Positions 29,603-36,705 of a stretch of 54,344 bases of DNA are shown one piece after another. How positions within the stretch are numbered: the first letter of the stretch is position 1; every line of letters begins with the position of its first letter. A program made the translations under genes and the position numbers. The notes beneath the pieces were generated by a model. The model worked only from the letters and a program-made list of their open reading frames with translations, was not told the origin of the DNA and did no database searches. Origin of the DNA: Nonomuraea sp. PA05 (GTDB lineage: Bacteria; Actinomycetota; Actinomycetes; Streptosporangiales; Streptosporangiaceae); the NCBI RefSeq assembly GCF_008086045.1, contig NZ_VSEY01000065.1, positions 1-54,344 on the forward strand, in the 5' to 3' direction.

Positions 29603-30529
29603 ATGCTGCCTGAAGTGCACGGCTGGTTGCGGCGCCGTACTTCGTCCGCCGGGGACTGGCCACTCCGGGACCTGCTGGCCGCCAAGGGAGAGACCACCGT
29701 CAGCGTGGTGCTCCCGGCGCGCGACGAGCGGGAGACCGTCGGGGAGATCATCAAGGTGATCCGGCGGGAGCTGGGCGGGCTCGTGGACGAGCTCGTCGTC
29801 ATCGACTCACGTTCCACCGACGACACCGCGCTGGTGGCGGCTCGGGCGGGGGCCAGGGTGCACGCCCAGGACGAGATCCTGCCGCAGCTCAAGCCGCTCG
29901 ACGGCAAGGGGGAGGCGCTGTGGAAGTCGCTGGCCGTCACGTCGGGGGACGTGCTGGTGTTCGTGGACGCCGATATCCGGAAATTTCGTGCTTCGTTGGT
30001 GCTTGGTGTGCTCGGGCCGCTGCTGGGCGACCCGACCGTGGTGTATACGAAAGGGTGCTATGACCGTCCGCTCAACGGGGCGGGCAACGGAGGCGGGCGC
30101 GTCACGGAGCTGGTCGCCCGGCCACTGATCAACCTGCACTGGCCCAAGCTGGCGGGTTTCGTGCAACCGCTGGCGGGGGAGTACGCCGGGCGGCGCTCAG
30201 CCCTGGAACGGGTGCCCTTCGTGACCGGGTACGGGGTAGAGCTGGGGCTCCTGATCGATCTGCTGGAGCTGGCGGGGCTGGACGCGTTCGCGCAGGTGGA
30301 CCTGGGCTCGCGCGAGCACGCGCCGCAGTCCACGGAGGCGCTCGGCGGGATGGCGGGGCAGATCATGCTCGCCGCCTGGTCGCGGCTGGAGCGCCAGGGG
30401 AAGATCCGGGCGTTCGAGGAGCCGGCGGTGCGGCTGGCCCAGTTCCGCAGGGGGCAGGACGGGCACGACGTGCTGATCAGGGACGTCGGGATCGGCGAAC
30501 GCCCGCCGATGCTCACCATCGACGCCTGA
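29603..30529 (+). CDS. gpgS: Glucosyl-3-phosphoglycerate synthase
   Basis: This GT81-type glycosyltransferase joins glucose from a nucleotide sugar to 3-phosphoglycerate, the first step toward glucosylglycerate and methylglucose lipopolysaccharides. The GT-A fold is visible in VSVVLPARDERETVGEII, VIDSRSTDDTALVAARAGA and the metal motif VFVDADIRKF, then YTKGCYDRPL, GEYAGRRSALERVPFVTGYG and LGSREHAPQST. I use ATG 29603 (308 aa, GGGGGGAAG upstream); GTG 29576 would add residues without family support. It stands alone, with none of the partner methylglucose genes nearby. Confidence 0.92.
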   Translation: MLPEVHGWLRRRTSSAGDWPLRDLLAAKGETTVSVVLPARDERETVGEIIKVIRRELGGLVDELVVIDSRSTDDTALVAARAGARVHAQDEILPQLKPLDGKGEALWKSLAVTSGDVLVFVDADIRKFRASLVLGVLGPLLGDPTVVYTKGCYDRPLNGAGNGGGRVTELVARPLINLHWPKLAGFVQPLAGEYAGRRSALERVPFVTGYGVELGLLIDLLELAGLDAFAQVDLGSREHAPQSTEALGGMAGQIMLAAWSRLERQGKIRAFEEPAVRLAQFRRGQDGHDVLIRDVGIGERPPMLTIDA

Positions 30530-30555
30530 ACAGGGCGGCCGGCGGCGAAAGACGC

Positions 30556-30686
30556 GCACGGACGCGTGGCGTGCGGACGGGGGCGAGCGCACGGACGCGT
30601 GGCGTGCGGACGGGGGCGAGCGCACGGACGCGTGGCGTGCGGATTGGGGCGAGCGCACGGACGCGTGGCGTGCGGACGGGGGCGAG
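30556..30686. repeat. Four 33-bp tandem repeats between convergent genes
   Basis: Units start at 30556, 30589, 30622 and 30655 and are almost identical (core GCACGGACGCGTGGCGTGCG, followed by a GGGGCGAGC-like tail). They fill the gap between gpgS and the TetR gene. There are no spacers, so it is not CRISPR. The unit length is a multiple of three, but neither flanking gene reads into it. Confidence 0.93.
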
Positions 30687-30689
30687 GCC

Positions 30690-31265
30690 CTACTTCAGCG
30701 CGGCGGTGACGAAACCGGCGATCTGATCGCGGATCGCGTCGTGATCGTCGGCCGTGTCACCCAGAATGATCCGCCCGAGCTGCGGCATCATCGCCGGGAA
30801 CAGAGCCAGCCCCGTCAGCATGAACAACAGCCGGGCCGTCGTGTCGGAAGGCTCCGTCTCGCCTCGCCCCTCCGCCAGCGAGGCCTTCTTGCGGCCGCAG
30901 CGCTCCACCCGCGCCTCCTGGCCTTCCAGCAGCTCCGGCCCCCGGTAGTTGAGCGCCTCCCACATCAGCAGCCGCACCGTGTCGGGATGCGAGCGGTAGT
31001 AGTCGGTCAGCTTGGCCACGTACTCGACGGGGTCGGCGCCTGGCAGGGCGATCTGGGTGGTCAGGTCGTCGAGCGCCTCGTTGACGACCGTGTCGAACAG
31101 CTTCTCCTTGCTGCCGAAGTGCCCGTAGATGCGCTCCTTGTTGACGCCGGCGCGCTCCGCGATGCGATCCACGCGCGCGCCCGCCACCCCGTACGCGGCG
31201 AACTCCTCTCGCGCGGCCTCCAGCAGGGCGGCGCGGGTGGCGGCGGTCGAGACCTTGGGTGCCAT
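30690..31265 (-). CDS. TetR-family repressor (191 aa)
   Basis: The N-terminal helix-turn-helix is LLEAAREEFAAYGVAGARVD, then RIAERAGVNKERIYGHFGSK, followed by an effector-binding helical domain typical in length. It is divergent from an MFS gene with 85 bp between starts. That gap contains several copies of a palindromic CCAAC/GTTGG element, so the protein most likely represses both itself and the exporter. The ligand is unknown, probably the compound the MFS protein exports. Confidence 0.92.
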   Translation of the reverse strand: MAPKVSTAATRAALLEAAREEFAAYGVAGARVDRIAERAGVNKERIYGHFGSKEKLFDTVVNEALDDLTTQIALPGADPVEYVAKLTDYYRSHPDTVRLLMWEALNYRGPELLEGQEARVERCGRKKASLAEGRGETEPSDTTARLLFMLTGLALFPAMMPQLGRIILGDTADDHDAIRDQIAGFVTAALK

Positions 31266-31280
31266 GACGACATCCTAGCC

Positions 31281-31342
31281 ACCAACCGGTTGGTTGCAAA
31301 CCAACTGAACAGTTGACATCCAACTGGTTGGTTGGCTAGCGT
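31281..31342. promoter_or_regulatory. Divergent TetR/MFS promoter with palindromic operators
   Basis: A perfect palindrome ACCAACCGGTTGGT lies at 31281-31294, CAACTG/CAGTTG arms at 31302-31315 and a near-palindrome CCAACTGGTTGG at 31320-31331. The last sits between TTGACA (31313-31318) and TAGCGT (31337-31342), which are 18 bp apart. Transcription would start at about the MFS ATG (31351), so the mRNA looks leaderless. Confidence 0.75.
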
Positions 31343-31350
31343 CCCGCCTC

Positions 31351-32580
31351 ATGACACTCACGCTTTCCCGCACCCCACGGCTACGGCCGCCGACCCCCGC
31401 CACCGCCCCCTTCGCGAGCACGATGACGGCCTTCACGCTCACCGCCGTCCTGGTCAGCGGCCAGTTGTACGTCGTGATCCCCCTCTTGCACGACATGGCC
31501 ACCGGCTGGGCGACCTCGCCCGGCGGGCTGACATGGCTGGTGACCGCGTTCGGCATCGGCTACGGCATCGGGTTCCTGGTGTTCGGGCCGCTGTCCGACC
31601 GTTACGGGCGGCGCAGATTGTTGACGATCGGGCTGCCGCTGGCCGCGCTGACGACGGCGCTGGTCGCGTTGAGCCCGTCGCCCGAGGTGGCGATGGGGTT
31701 GCGGGCGTTGCAGGGGATCGCGGTGGCGATGTTCCCGCCCGCCGGGATGGCGTACCTGGGTGAGCGGCTGGAGCCGCGCCGCCGGGTGGTCGCCATCGCG
31801 GCGGTGACCGGCGCGTTCCTCGCCTCCGCCGTGGTGCTGCAGGTCGCCGCCCAGCTGCTGGTGGACGTGATCGGGTGGCGCGGGCTGTTCGGCCTCTCGG
31901 CGGCCGGGTTCGTCCTCGCCGCGCTGGGCGTGCGCGCGGTCATGCTGCCCGACCTCCCCGGAGAGGAGGCCGATCCCGGGCGCGCGCCGCGCCGGGCGAT
32001 CGGATCCCTGCTGTCCGCCTACCGGCCGCTCCCCGGCCTCCTCGTCCACCGCGTGCTGACCCTGCGCTACCTGGCCACGATCATGCTCATGGTCGGCTTC
32101 GTCGCCGTCTACACCGGCCTGCAGATCTACGGCGTCAGCTCCCCCTCCGAACTCCTCGCCCTGCGCGCCGCCGGCCTCCCGTCGATCGTGCTGATGCCGC
32201 TGCTCATGCCCTGGCTGGCCAGGATCCGCAGGACCACCAGGGCGATCGTCTTCATGGCTGCCGCCGCGCTCACGCTGGCCGTCATCGGCTTCACCGGCAC
32301 CGCCGTCCTGGTGCTCCTGCTCGCCCTGTACGTCGCCGCCATCACCGGCGGCCTGCCCAGCATGAACGAGTCGATCTCCGCCGAGGCGGGCCGGGCGCGC
32401 GGCACGGCGCTGGCGCTGTTCTCCGCGGCGCTCGCGGTCGGCGGCAGCGTCGGCCCGCAGGTGGCCGCCGCGTTCGGCGGTTTCACCCCGCTCATGTACG
32501 GTCTCGCGGCCGGCATGGCGCTGTCCGCCCTCTTCGTCCTGGTCTCCACCTGGACGGGGGGAAAGACCGTTCAGGAATGA
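31351..32580 (+). CDS. MFS transporter, 12 segments (409 aa)
   Basis: This major facilitator protein resembles the YnfM/arabinose-efflux group. Segment 1 is followed by a periplasmic loop. Motif A is FGPLSDRYGRRRLLTIG, with LRALQGIAVAMFPPAGMAYL as segment 4 and VLQVAAQLLVDVIGWRGLFG as the motif-C region. The C-terminal half shows the weaker second motif-A-like loop. It has no ribosome site and follows a promoter that ends about 9 bp upstream, consistent with leaderless expression. Control is by the divergent TetR gene. Confidence 0.9.
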   Translation: MTLTLSRTPRLRPPTPATAPFASTMTAFTLTAVLVSGQLYVVIPLLHDMATGWATSPGGLTWLVTAFGIGYGIGFLVFGPLSDRYGRRRLLTIGLPLAALTTALVALSPSPEVAMGLRALQGIAVAMFPPAGMAYLGERLEPRRRVVAIAAVTGAFLASAVVLQVAAQLLVDVIGWRGLFGLSAAGFVLAALGVRAVMLPDLPGEEADPGRAPRRAIGSLLSAYRPLPGLLVHRVLTLRYLATIMLMVGFVAVYTGLQIYGVSSPSELLALRAAGLPSIVLMPLLMPWLARIRRTTRAIVFMAAAALTLAVIGFTGTAVLVLLLALYVAAITGGLPSMNESISAEAGRARGTALALFSAALAVGGSVGPQVAAAFGGFTPLMYGLAAGMALSALFVLVSTWTGGKTVQE

Positions 32581-32605
32581 GAGGCGAGGCGTTCCGGTGG
32601 CGCGC

Positions 32606-32636
32606 TACCGGCCGGTAAGGTGTTACCACCGGTAAC
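32606..32636 (+). promoter_or_regulatory. Two related palindromes upstream of the acyl-CoA dehydrogenase
   Basis: TACCGGCCGGTA (32606-32617) is a perfect 12-bp palindrome. GTTACC-ACC-GGTAAC (32622-32636) is a perfect 6-bp inverted repeat. Both share the TTACCGG/CCGGTAA half-site and lie 14-44 bp before the ATG. They look like an operator for an unknown regulator, probably TetR-type. Confidence 0.55.
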
Positions 32637-32649
32637 CTAAGGGGGGCAC

Positions 32650-33858
32650 ATGGCGGGGTTCTGCCCGGAGCCGAGCGACGACGTCGTGCAGGTGCGTGAC
32701 TGGGTGCACGCGTTCGCCCGCGACGTGATCCGCCCCGCGGGCGCCGAATGGGACGAGCGCGAAGAAACCCCCTGGCCGGTCATCCAGGAGGCGGCCAAGA
32801 TCGGGCTGTACTCGCTCGACTTCTTCGCCACGCAGTGGTTCGAGGAGAGCGGGCTGGCGCTGCCGGCGGCGTTCGAGGAGATCTTCTGGGGCGACGCCGG
32901 CATCGGCCTGTCGATCACCGGCACCGGCCTGGCCGCCGCGGCGCTGGCCGCCAACGGCACCCCCGAGCAGATGGGGGAGTGGCTGCCGCAGATGTTCGGC
33001 ACGGAGAACGACGTCAAGCTGGGCGCGTTCTGCGCGTCCGAGCCCGACGCCGGCTCCGACGTCGGCGCCATCCGCACCCGTGCCGTCCGCGACGGCGGCG
33101 ACTGGGTGCTCAACGGCGTCAAGACCTGGGCCACCAACGGCGGCATCGCGAACGTCCACGTGGTCGTCGCGGCGGTCGACCCGTCGCTGGGCACCCGGGG
33201 GCAGGCGTCGTTCGTCATCCCGCCGGGCACCCCTGGGCTGTCGATGGGGCAGAAGTTCCGCAAGCACGGCATCCGCGCCTCGCACACGGCCGAGGTCGTC
33301 CTGGAGGACGTGCGGGTGCCCGGCTCGTGCCTGCTCGGCGGCCCCGAGAAGCTGGAAGCGCGGCTGGCGCGCGTACGGAAGGGGGAGCGGGCGGGCGAGC
33401 AGGCGGCGATGCGCACGTTCGAGACCACCCGCCCGTCGGTGGCCGCGATGGCGGTGGGCATCGCCCGCGCCGGCTTCGAGTACGCCAGGGACTACGCGCG
33501 CGAGCGCGAGCAGTTCGGCCGCAGGATCGGCGAGAACCAGGCCATCGCCTTCCTGCTCGCCGAGATGGCCACGCGGGTGGACGTGGCCCGCCTGCTCACC
33601 TGGCGGGCCGCGTGGATGGCCCGCAACGGCAGGCAGTTCGAGCAGGCCGAGGGGTCGATGTCGAAGCTGGTGGCGGGGGAGACGGCGGTGTGGGTGACCG
33701 AGCAGGCGATCCAGATCCTGGGCGGGGCCGGGTACACCAGGGAGCATCCGGTGGAGCGCTTCCACCGGGATGCCAAGATCTACACGATCTTCGAGGGGAC
33801 GAGCGAGATCCAGCGGCTGATCATCGGCCGGGCGGTCACGGGTCTGCCCGTCCGCTGA
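32650..33858 (+). CDS. Acyl-CoA dehydrogenase (402 aa)
   Basis: This FAD-dependent acyl-CoA dehydrogenase shows FCASEPDAGSDVGA, TWATNGGIANVHVVVA, the FRKHGIRASHTAEVVLEDV substrate region, YAREREQFGRRIGENQ, the flavin motif QILGGAGYTREHPVERFHRD and the catalytic Glu in IYTIFEGTSEIQRL. A loop with many charged residues (about 235-260) interrupts the mid-domain, as in some actinobacterial homologues. ATG 32650 follows a run of six G. It stands alone, with no electron-transfer flavoprotein or thiolase nearby; the substrate is unknown. Confidence 0.92.
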   Translation: MAGFCPEPSDDVVQVRDWVHAFARDVIRPAGAEWDEREETPWPVIQEAAKIGLYSLDFFATQWFEESGLALPAAFEEIFWGDAGIGLSITGTGLAAAALAANGTPEQMGEWLPQMFGTENDVKLGAFCASEPDAGSDVGAIRTRAVRDGGDWVLNGVKTWATNGGIANVHVVVAAVDPSLGTRGQASFVIPPGTPGLSMGQKFRKHGIRASHTAEVVLEDVRVPGSCLLGGPEKLEARLARVRKGERAGEQAAMRTFETTRPSVAAMAVGIARAGFEYARDYAREREQFGRRIGENQAIAFLLAEMATRVDVARLLTWRAAWMARNGRQFEQAEGSMSKLVAGETAVWVTEQAIQILGGAGYTREHPVERFHRDAKIYTIFEGTSEIQRLIIGRAVTGLPVR

Positions 33859-34158
33859 GAGCCGCCTCTGTTCTGCCTCTGTGGCTTGGAGTTGCCGGAG
33901 CTTGGCGGCCGGGCGGTGGAGGAGGGGCGGCGCCCGGGTCTGCCTTTCGGGGGCTACCCCGAATCTGACCCCAATCTGCCCCGGCGAATTGCGATTGTCC
34001 GCGGACTTCAACGGGTATGTGCTTCGCTGAGGCACCTCTCCACATGGACTAAGAATCCATTGCGGAGGAGGTGCCTCTTGCCGGTGGGAGGGCGTGCGAG
34101 GCGGCCGGCGACCTGGTCGCGGACAATCGGTGCAGGATCGGTTGGCGTTGGTGGCCCG
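33859..34158. other. Intergenic stretch of about 300 bp
   Basis: I see no convincing gene here. It contains a perfect GTCCGCGGAC palindrome near 33996 and the long hairpin at 34029. Base composition is slightly less GC-biased than the neighbours. It marks the left edge of the accessory patch. Confidence 0.5.
34029..34077. terminator. Long imperfect hairpin
   Basis: The outer arms GAGGCACCTC (34029-34038) and GAGGTGCCTC (34068-34077) are perfect complements. An inner stem ATGGA/TCCAT encloses the 7-nt loop CTAAGAA. There is no T-run after it, so it may be a structured RNA element or an imperfect terminator rather than a classic one. Confidence 0.5.
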
Positions 34159-34353
34159 GTGCTGACGTGGTCGGTGCATCCTGCGCTGGGTGGCGTGGTG
34201 ATCGCGCTTGAGGTGTTCGTCGTCGTGGTGATTTTAGGGACTGCGCTGTTCGGCTCCGAGGTGATCAGCGAGCGGGCGTTCCGGGTAATGCGATGGGCGT
34301 TGGACCGCCCGGAACCGAAAAGCCCGCTTCGCCTTCCCGCCGCCGAGGACTGA
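34159..34353 (+). CDS. Small single-pass membrane protein (64 aa)
   Basis: One hydrophobic segment (GGVVIALEVFVVVVILGTAL) is followed by FGSEVISERAFRVMRWALDR and a Pro-rich tail. I start it at GTG 34159; the open frame reaches further upstream but that part looks non-coding. It lies 80 bp before the triple-domain regulator on the same strand, a pairing that may be functional. No function is known to me. Confidence 0.5.
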   Translation: MLTWSVHPALGGVVIALEVFVVVVILGTALFGSEVISERAFRVMRWALDRPEPKSPLRLPAAED

Positions 34354-34433
34354 TCGCACGGCCTGGAGTGTCGCTGCTCGTTCGGCGCTTCCTACGGATC
34401 AGCAGACCCTTGATGTCCATAGAGGTCTTCGAC

Positions 34434-35084
34434 ATGTACATTCCGGCCATGACGAAGCGAGGGCCACGGGGGCCGGTGCCGATCTACCAGATGATCATTA
34501 ACACCATCAAGGAGGACATCGCCGCCGGCACGCTCGCGCCCGGCCAGGCGCTCCCCACGGAAGCCGAGCTGGGCGAGATCCACCAGGCATCGCGGCTGAC
34601 GGTGCGCCGGGCCCTGGAGGTCCTGCGCGAGGAAGGCGTCGTTTACACCATCCGCGCCGATGGCTCCTATGTCGGACCCCGTGACGCTCCCCAGATCCGC
34701 GAGCCGCGGCAGCATGAGCAGATCGCCGCCGATCTCGCAGCAGGCGTCAAGCGGGGTGTCTACGGGCCGGATCAGGTGCTGCCCTCGCAGTTGGAGCTGA
34801 TCGAACAGTACGGGGTGGCCAAGAAGACGGTCAGCGCCGCCGTGGCTCTGCTCCGCGGGCAGGGCTGGGCGTACACCGTGCCCGCGATCGGGACGTTCGC
34901 CGCGCACCGCGACAAGTGGCCCTGGACGTCTCAGGAGATCGCGGCCGACGTGATCGAGCGCATCGAGAGGGGCGGCCATGCGCCCTATGAGGGGCTGCCG
35001 TCCGAGTCCGAGATGATGGAGGAGTACGGCGTGGACAACGAGACGGCCCACGCCGCCATCGCTCTCCTGCTTGCGCAGAGTTGA
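34434..35084 (+). CDS. Regulator with three GntR-like winged-helix domains (216 aa)
   Basis: The first domain (about residues 12-75) is a good GntR helix-turn-helix: IYQMIINTIKEDIAAGTLAP, then GQALPTEAELGEIHQASRLT and VRRALEVLREEGV. The pattern recurs at about 90-155 (IAADLAAGVKRGVYGPDQVL, LPSQLELIEQYGVAKKTVSA) and at about 165-216 (IAADVIERIERGGHAPYEGL, LPSESEMMEEYGVDNETAHA). No ligand-binding domain follows. ATG 34434 has AGAGG 8 nt upstream; ATG 34449 is also possible. GntR proteins of integrative elements have similar DNA-binding heads, but no integrase or Tra gene is seen here. Confidence 0.82.
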   Translation: MYIPAMTKRGPRGPVPIYQMIINTIKEDIAAGTLAPGQALPTEAELGEIHQASRLTVRRALEVLREEGVVYTIRADGSYVGPRDAPQIREPRQHEQIAADLAAGVKRGVYGPDQVLPSQLELIEQYGVAKKTVSAAVALLRGQGWAYTVPAIGTFAAHRDKWPWTSQEIAADVIERIERGGHAPYEGLPSESEMMEEYGVDNETAHAAIALLLAQS

Positions 35085-35143
35085 GTTCTCACCTCGCACA
35101 TGACACATGGCTCGCGGAGAGTCGGCGGCGTTCGGTATTCCCT

Positions 35144-35716
35144 TTACAAATGCCCCAACGGGCACGCGGCCCTGTTGATGGCATCGCGGGTGACGATGAG
35201 CGAGGCTCGTTCCGATGGCGTTACCGCAGGCAGGTGAAGCGTTCCTTTCCCTGGCACGAGAGATGCCGCGAAAACGCCGGTTTCTTGCGGATCGGTAAGG
35301 AGCACCTTGATATCGTAAGATCGGCCTGTCGTTCCCTCTCTGCCGAGTTCCTGCCACGCCCGCCACCGGCCGTCAGTACCGATGTCCTTGACTTTCCTGA
35401 TATGCCAGGGCTCATCGTTGGATTCAGAAATAAGCCGGTGCCCGATCCACAGCGTCATTTCGTGGCCTACCGGGGTGGACCCGCTGAACTCGTGACACCT
35501 GGGTACATGGCCCGCCGGCTGGGTGATGGAGATCTCGGGAGGGAAGGGCTGCCAAACCGGGAACACCTCCCGGATCAGCGACGCGAGGGCGATGCAGACT
35601 GCGATCACTGGTACCCACGTGCCGATCCACGACATGCTCATGGACTTGTCGCCCTTCGGGCTTTTCTCCGCATCGGGGTCCTTTATGTCATCGAAATCCG
35701 TCGCGCTATCCTTCAT
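35144..35716 (-). CDS. Single-pass membrane protein with an extracellular domain, unknown (190 aa)
   Basis: A hydrophilic N-terminus (about 28 residues) is followed by one membrane segment (WIGTWVPVIAVCIALASLIR) and an external domain with ITQPAGHVPRCHEFSGSTPV, LWIGHRLISESNDEPWHIRK and GRSYDIKVLLTD. I recall this G-x-x-lWi...y.l.vvL pattern from actinobacterial proteins with a membrane anchor, but cannot name it. ATG 35716 has no obvious ribosome site; an internal ATG near 35641 would remove the N-terminal tail. It converges on the GntR-like gene, and its GC content is lower than that of the surrounding DNA. Confidence 0.65.
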   Translation of the reverse strand: MKDSATDFDDIKDPDAEKSPKGDKSMSMSWIGTWVPVIAVCIALASLIREVFPVWQPFPPEISITQPAGHVPRCHEFSGSTPVGHEMTLWIGHRLISESNDEPWHIRKVKDIGTDGRWRAWQELGREGTTGRSYDIKVLLTDPQETGVFAASLVPGKGTLHLPAVTPSERASLIVTRDAINRAACPLGHL

Positions 35717-35931
35717 GGCACGCCAGATTACCCGCGAAGTATACGCAGGGCAAAAAGCCAGTTGGCTTTTCCCGAGGATTCACATATGTCGACCGAGCAC
35801 CCATACGGGGACATTCGGCTGCGAGTTTGGGTGACCGATGCCGCGCCTGCGCGCCGGCTTGCGCACAACGGCTCTCGCCGCCGAGACCCGCATGCGCAGA
35901 ATTCGGCCGGTCCGCTGAGGGCGCCGGCGGG

Positions 35932-36558
35932 TCAGGACGTGCAGTACACCCGCACCCAGGCCGGATGCGGGGCGAAGCCGTCGTTGTTCTCCCACGTGGC
36001 GCCGCCGCCGATGTTCCCGGGGAAGTTGTTCAGCTTCGTCCGCGTCAGGTTGGGGTCGTGGCCCTCGTGCGTCTCCACCAGCTTGGGATGGCTCACCGGG
36101 CAGATCACGAACGACGAGAAGGTGCCCAGGGGCGGCAGGGTCACGTTCTTGGTGAAGTGCACCGAGGGCGGGTGCGGCGGCTTCACGTTGGAGCAGGTCA
36201 CGTGGAGCTTGATGGAGACGTCGGCCGGCGGGTTGGTGTTCAGCGGCTCCGAGTTGGTGAAGCTCACCGACACCGACCGGTTGGGCTCGTTGGCCTTCGC
36301 GTCGATGAGGTGCGTGTGCGACTCGTCCCCGTCGGAGTTGATCTGGGTGCTGGCGCCGAAGCTGACGATGTAGGGCAGCGTGGACGGGCACTTCAGCGTC
36401 ACGGTCTTGTGGTTCCCCGCGCCGATGCTGCCGCTGGAGGTCTGGAAGTCCTGGGTGATGGGCTCCGCCGCAGCCCACGCGGGGCCGGGGACGCTGACGA
36501 ATCCGGTGGTGGCGAGCGTGACTGCGGCGAGGAGCTGAGCCGGGCTGGTGAGTCGCAT
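35932..36558 (-). CDS. Secreted protein, unknown (208 aa)
   Basis: A clear Sec signal peptide (MRLTSPAQLLAAVTLATTGF to about AWAAAE) precedes a mature domain rich in Thr, Ser and Pro, with conserved-looking Cys pairs (KCPSTLPY, VTCSNVKPP, FVICPVSHP, RVYCTS). The pattern suggests a beta-sandwich held by two disulfides. ATG 36558 has a strong AAAGGAGAG site. No domain is recognised. It diverges from the DUF6282 operon, so its promoter lies in the same AT-rich interval. Confidence 0.78.
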   Translation of the reverse strand: MRLTSPAQLLAAVTLATTGFVSVPGPAWAAAEPITQDFQTSSGSIGAGNHKTVTLKCPSTLPYIVSFGASTQINSDGDESHTHLIDAKANEPNRSVSVSFTNSEPLNTNPPADVSIKLHVTCSNVKPPHPPSVHFTKNVTLPPLGTFSSFVICPVSHPKLVETHEGHDPNLTRTKLNNFPGNIGGGATWENNDGFAPHPAWVRVYCTS

Positions 36559-36634
36559 GTCTCTCCTTTGTCGTGGCCGGTGTGAGAGAAAACTAGGCAT
36601 TCCTTCTGGGAACCGGCTTGGACGCGACTTGCGA

Positions 36635-36672
36635 AGATTGTTGACGGTTGTCGCCGAAATTGTTAACAATCT
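36635..36672. promoter_or_regulatory. Promoter and palindromic operator of the DUF6282-ABC operon
   Basis: Inverted arms AGATTGTTGAC (36635-36645) and GTTAACAATCT (36662-36672) differ at one base. The second contains a perfect TTGTTAACAA palindrome. TTGACG (36641-36646) and TAACAA (36664-36669), 17 bp apart, form a possible promoter under the operator. The shape fits a GntR- or LacI-type regulator that is not encoded next to it. Confidence 0.6.
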
Positions 36673-36705
36673 CTTCGGTAGTACGGCAACACATGGGAGA
36701 CAGGC

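Noticed and set aside
30556..30686. CRISPR array
   Set aside because: Repeats are directly adjacent with no variable spacers, and no cas genes are near.
34043..34059. tRNA gene, suggested by an anticodon-like stem with loop CTAAGAA
   Set aside because: No D arm, T arm or acceptor stem can be formed around it, and the outer stem is a different hairpin.
35081..36373. Plus-strand frame of about 430 codons across the accessory patch
   Set aside because: It runs opposite two plausible minus-strand genes, one with a clear signal peptide and strong ribosome site. Its translation shows no domain.
33859..36558. Integrative conjugative element
   Set aside because: A GntR-type regulator and a small membrane protein are compatible, but no integrase, excisionase, Tra or Rep gene and no att repeats are seen.
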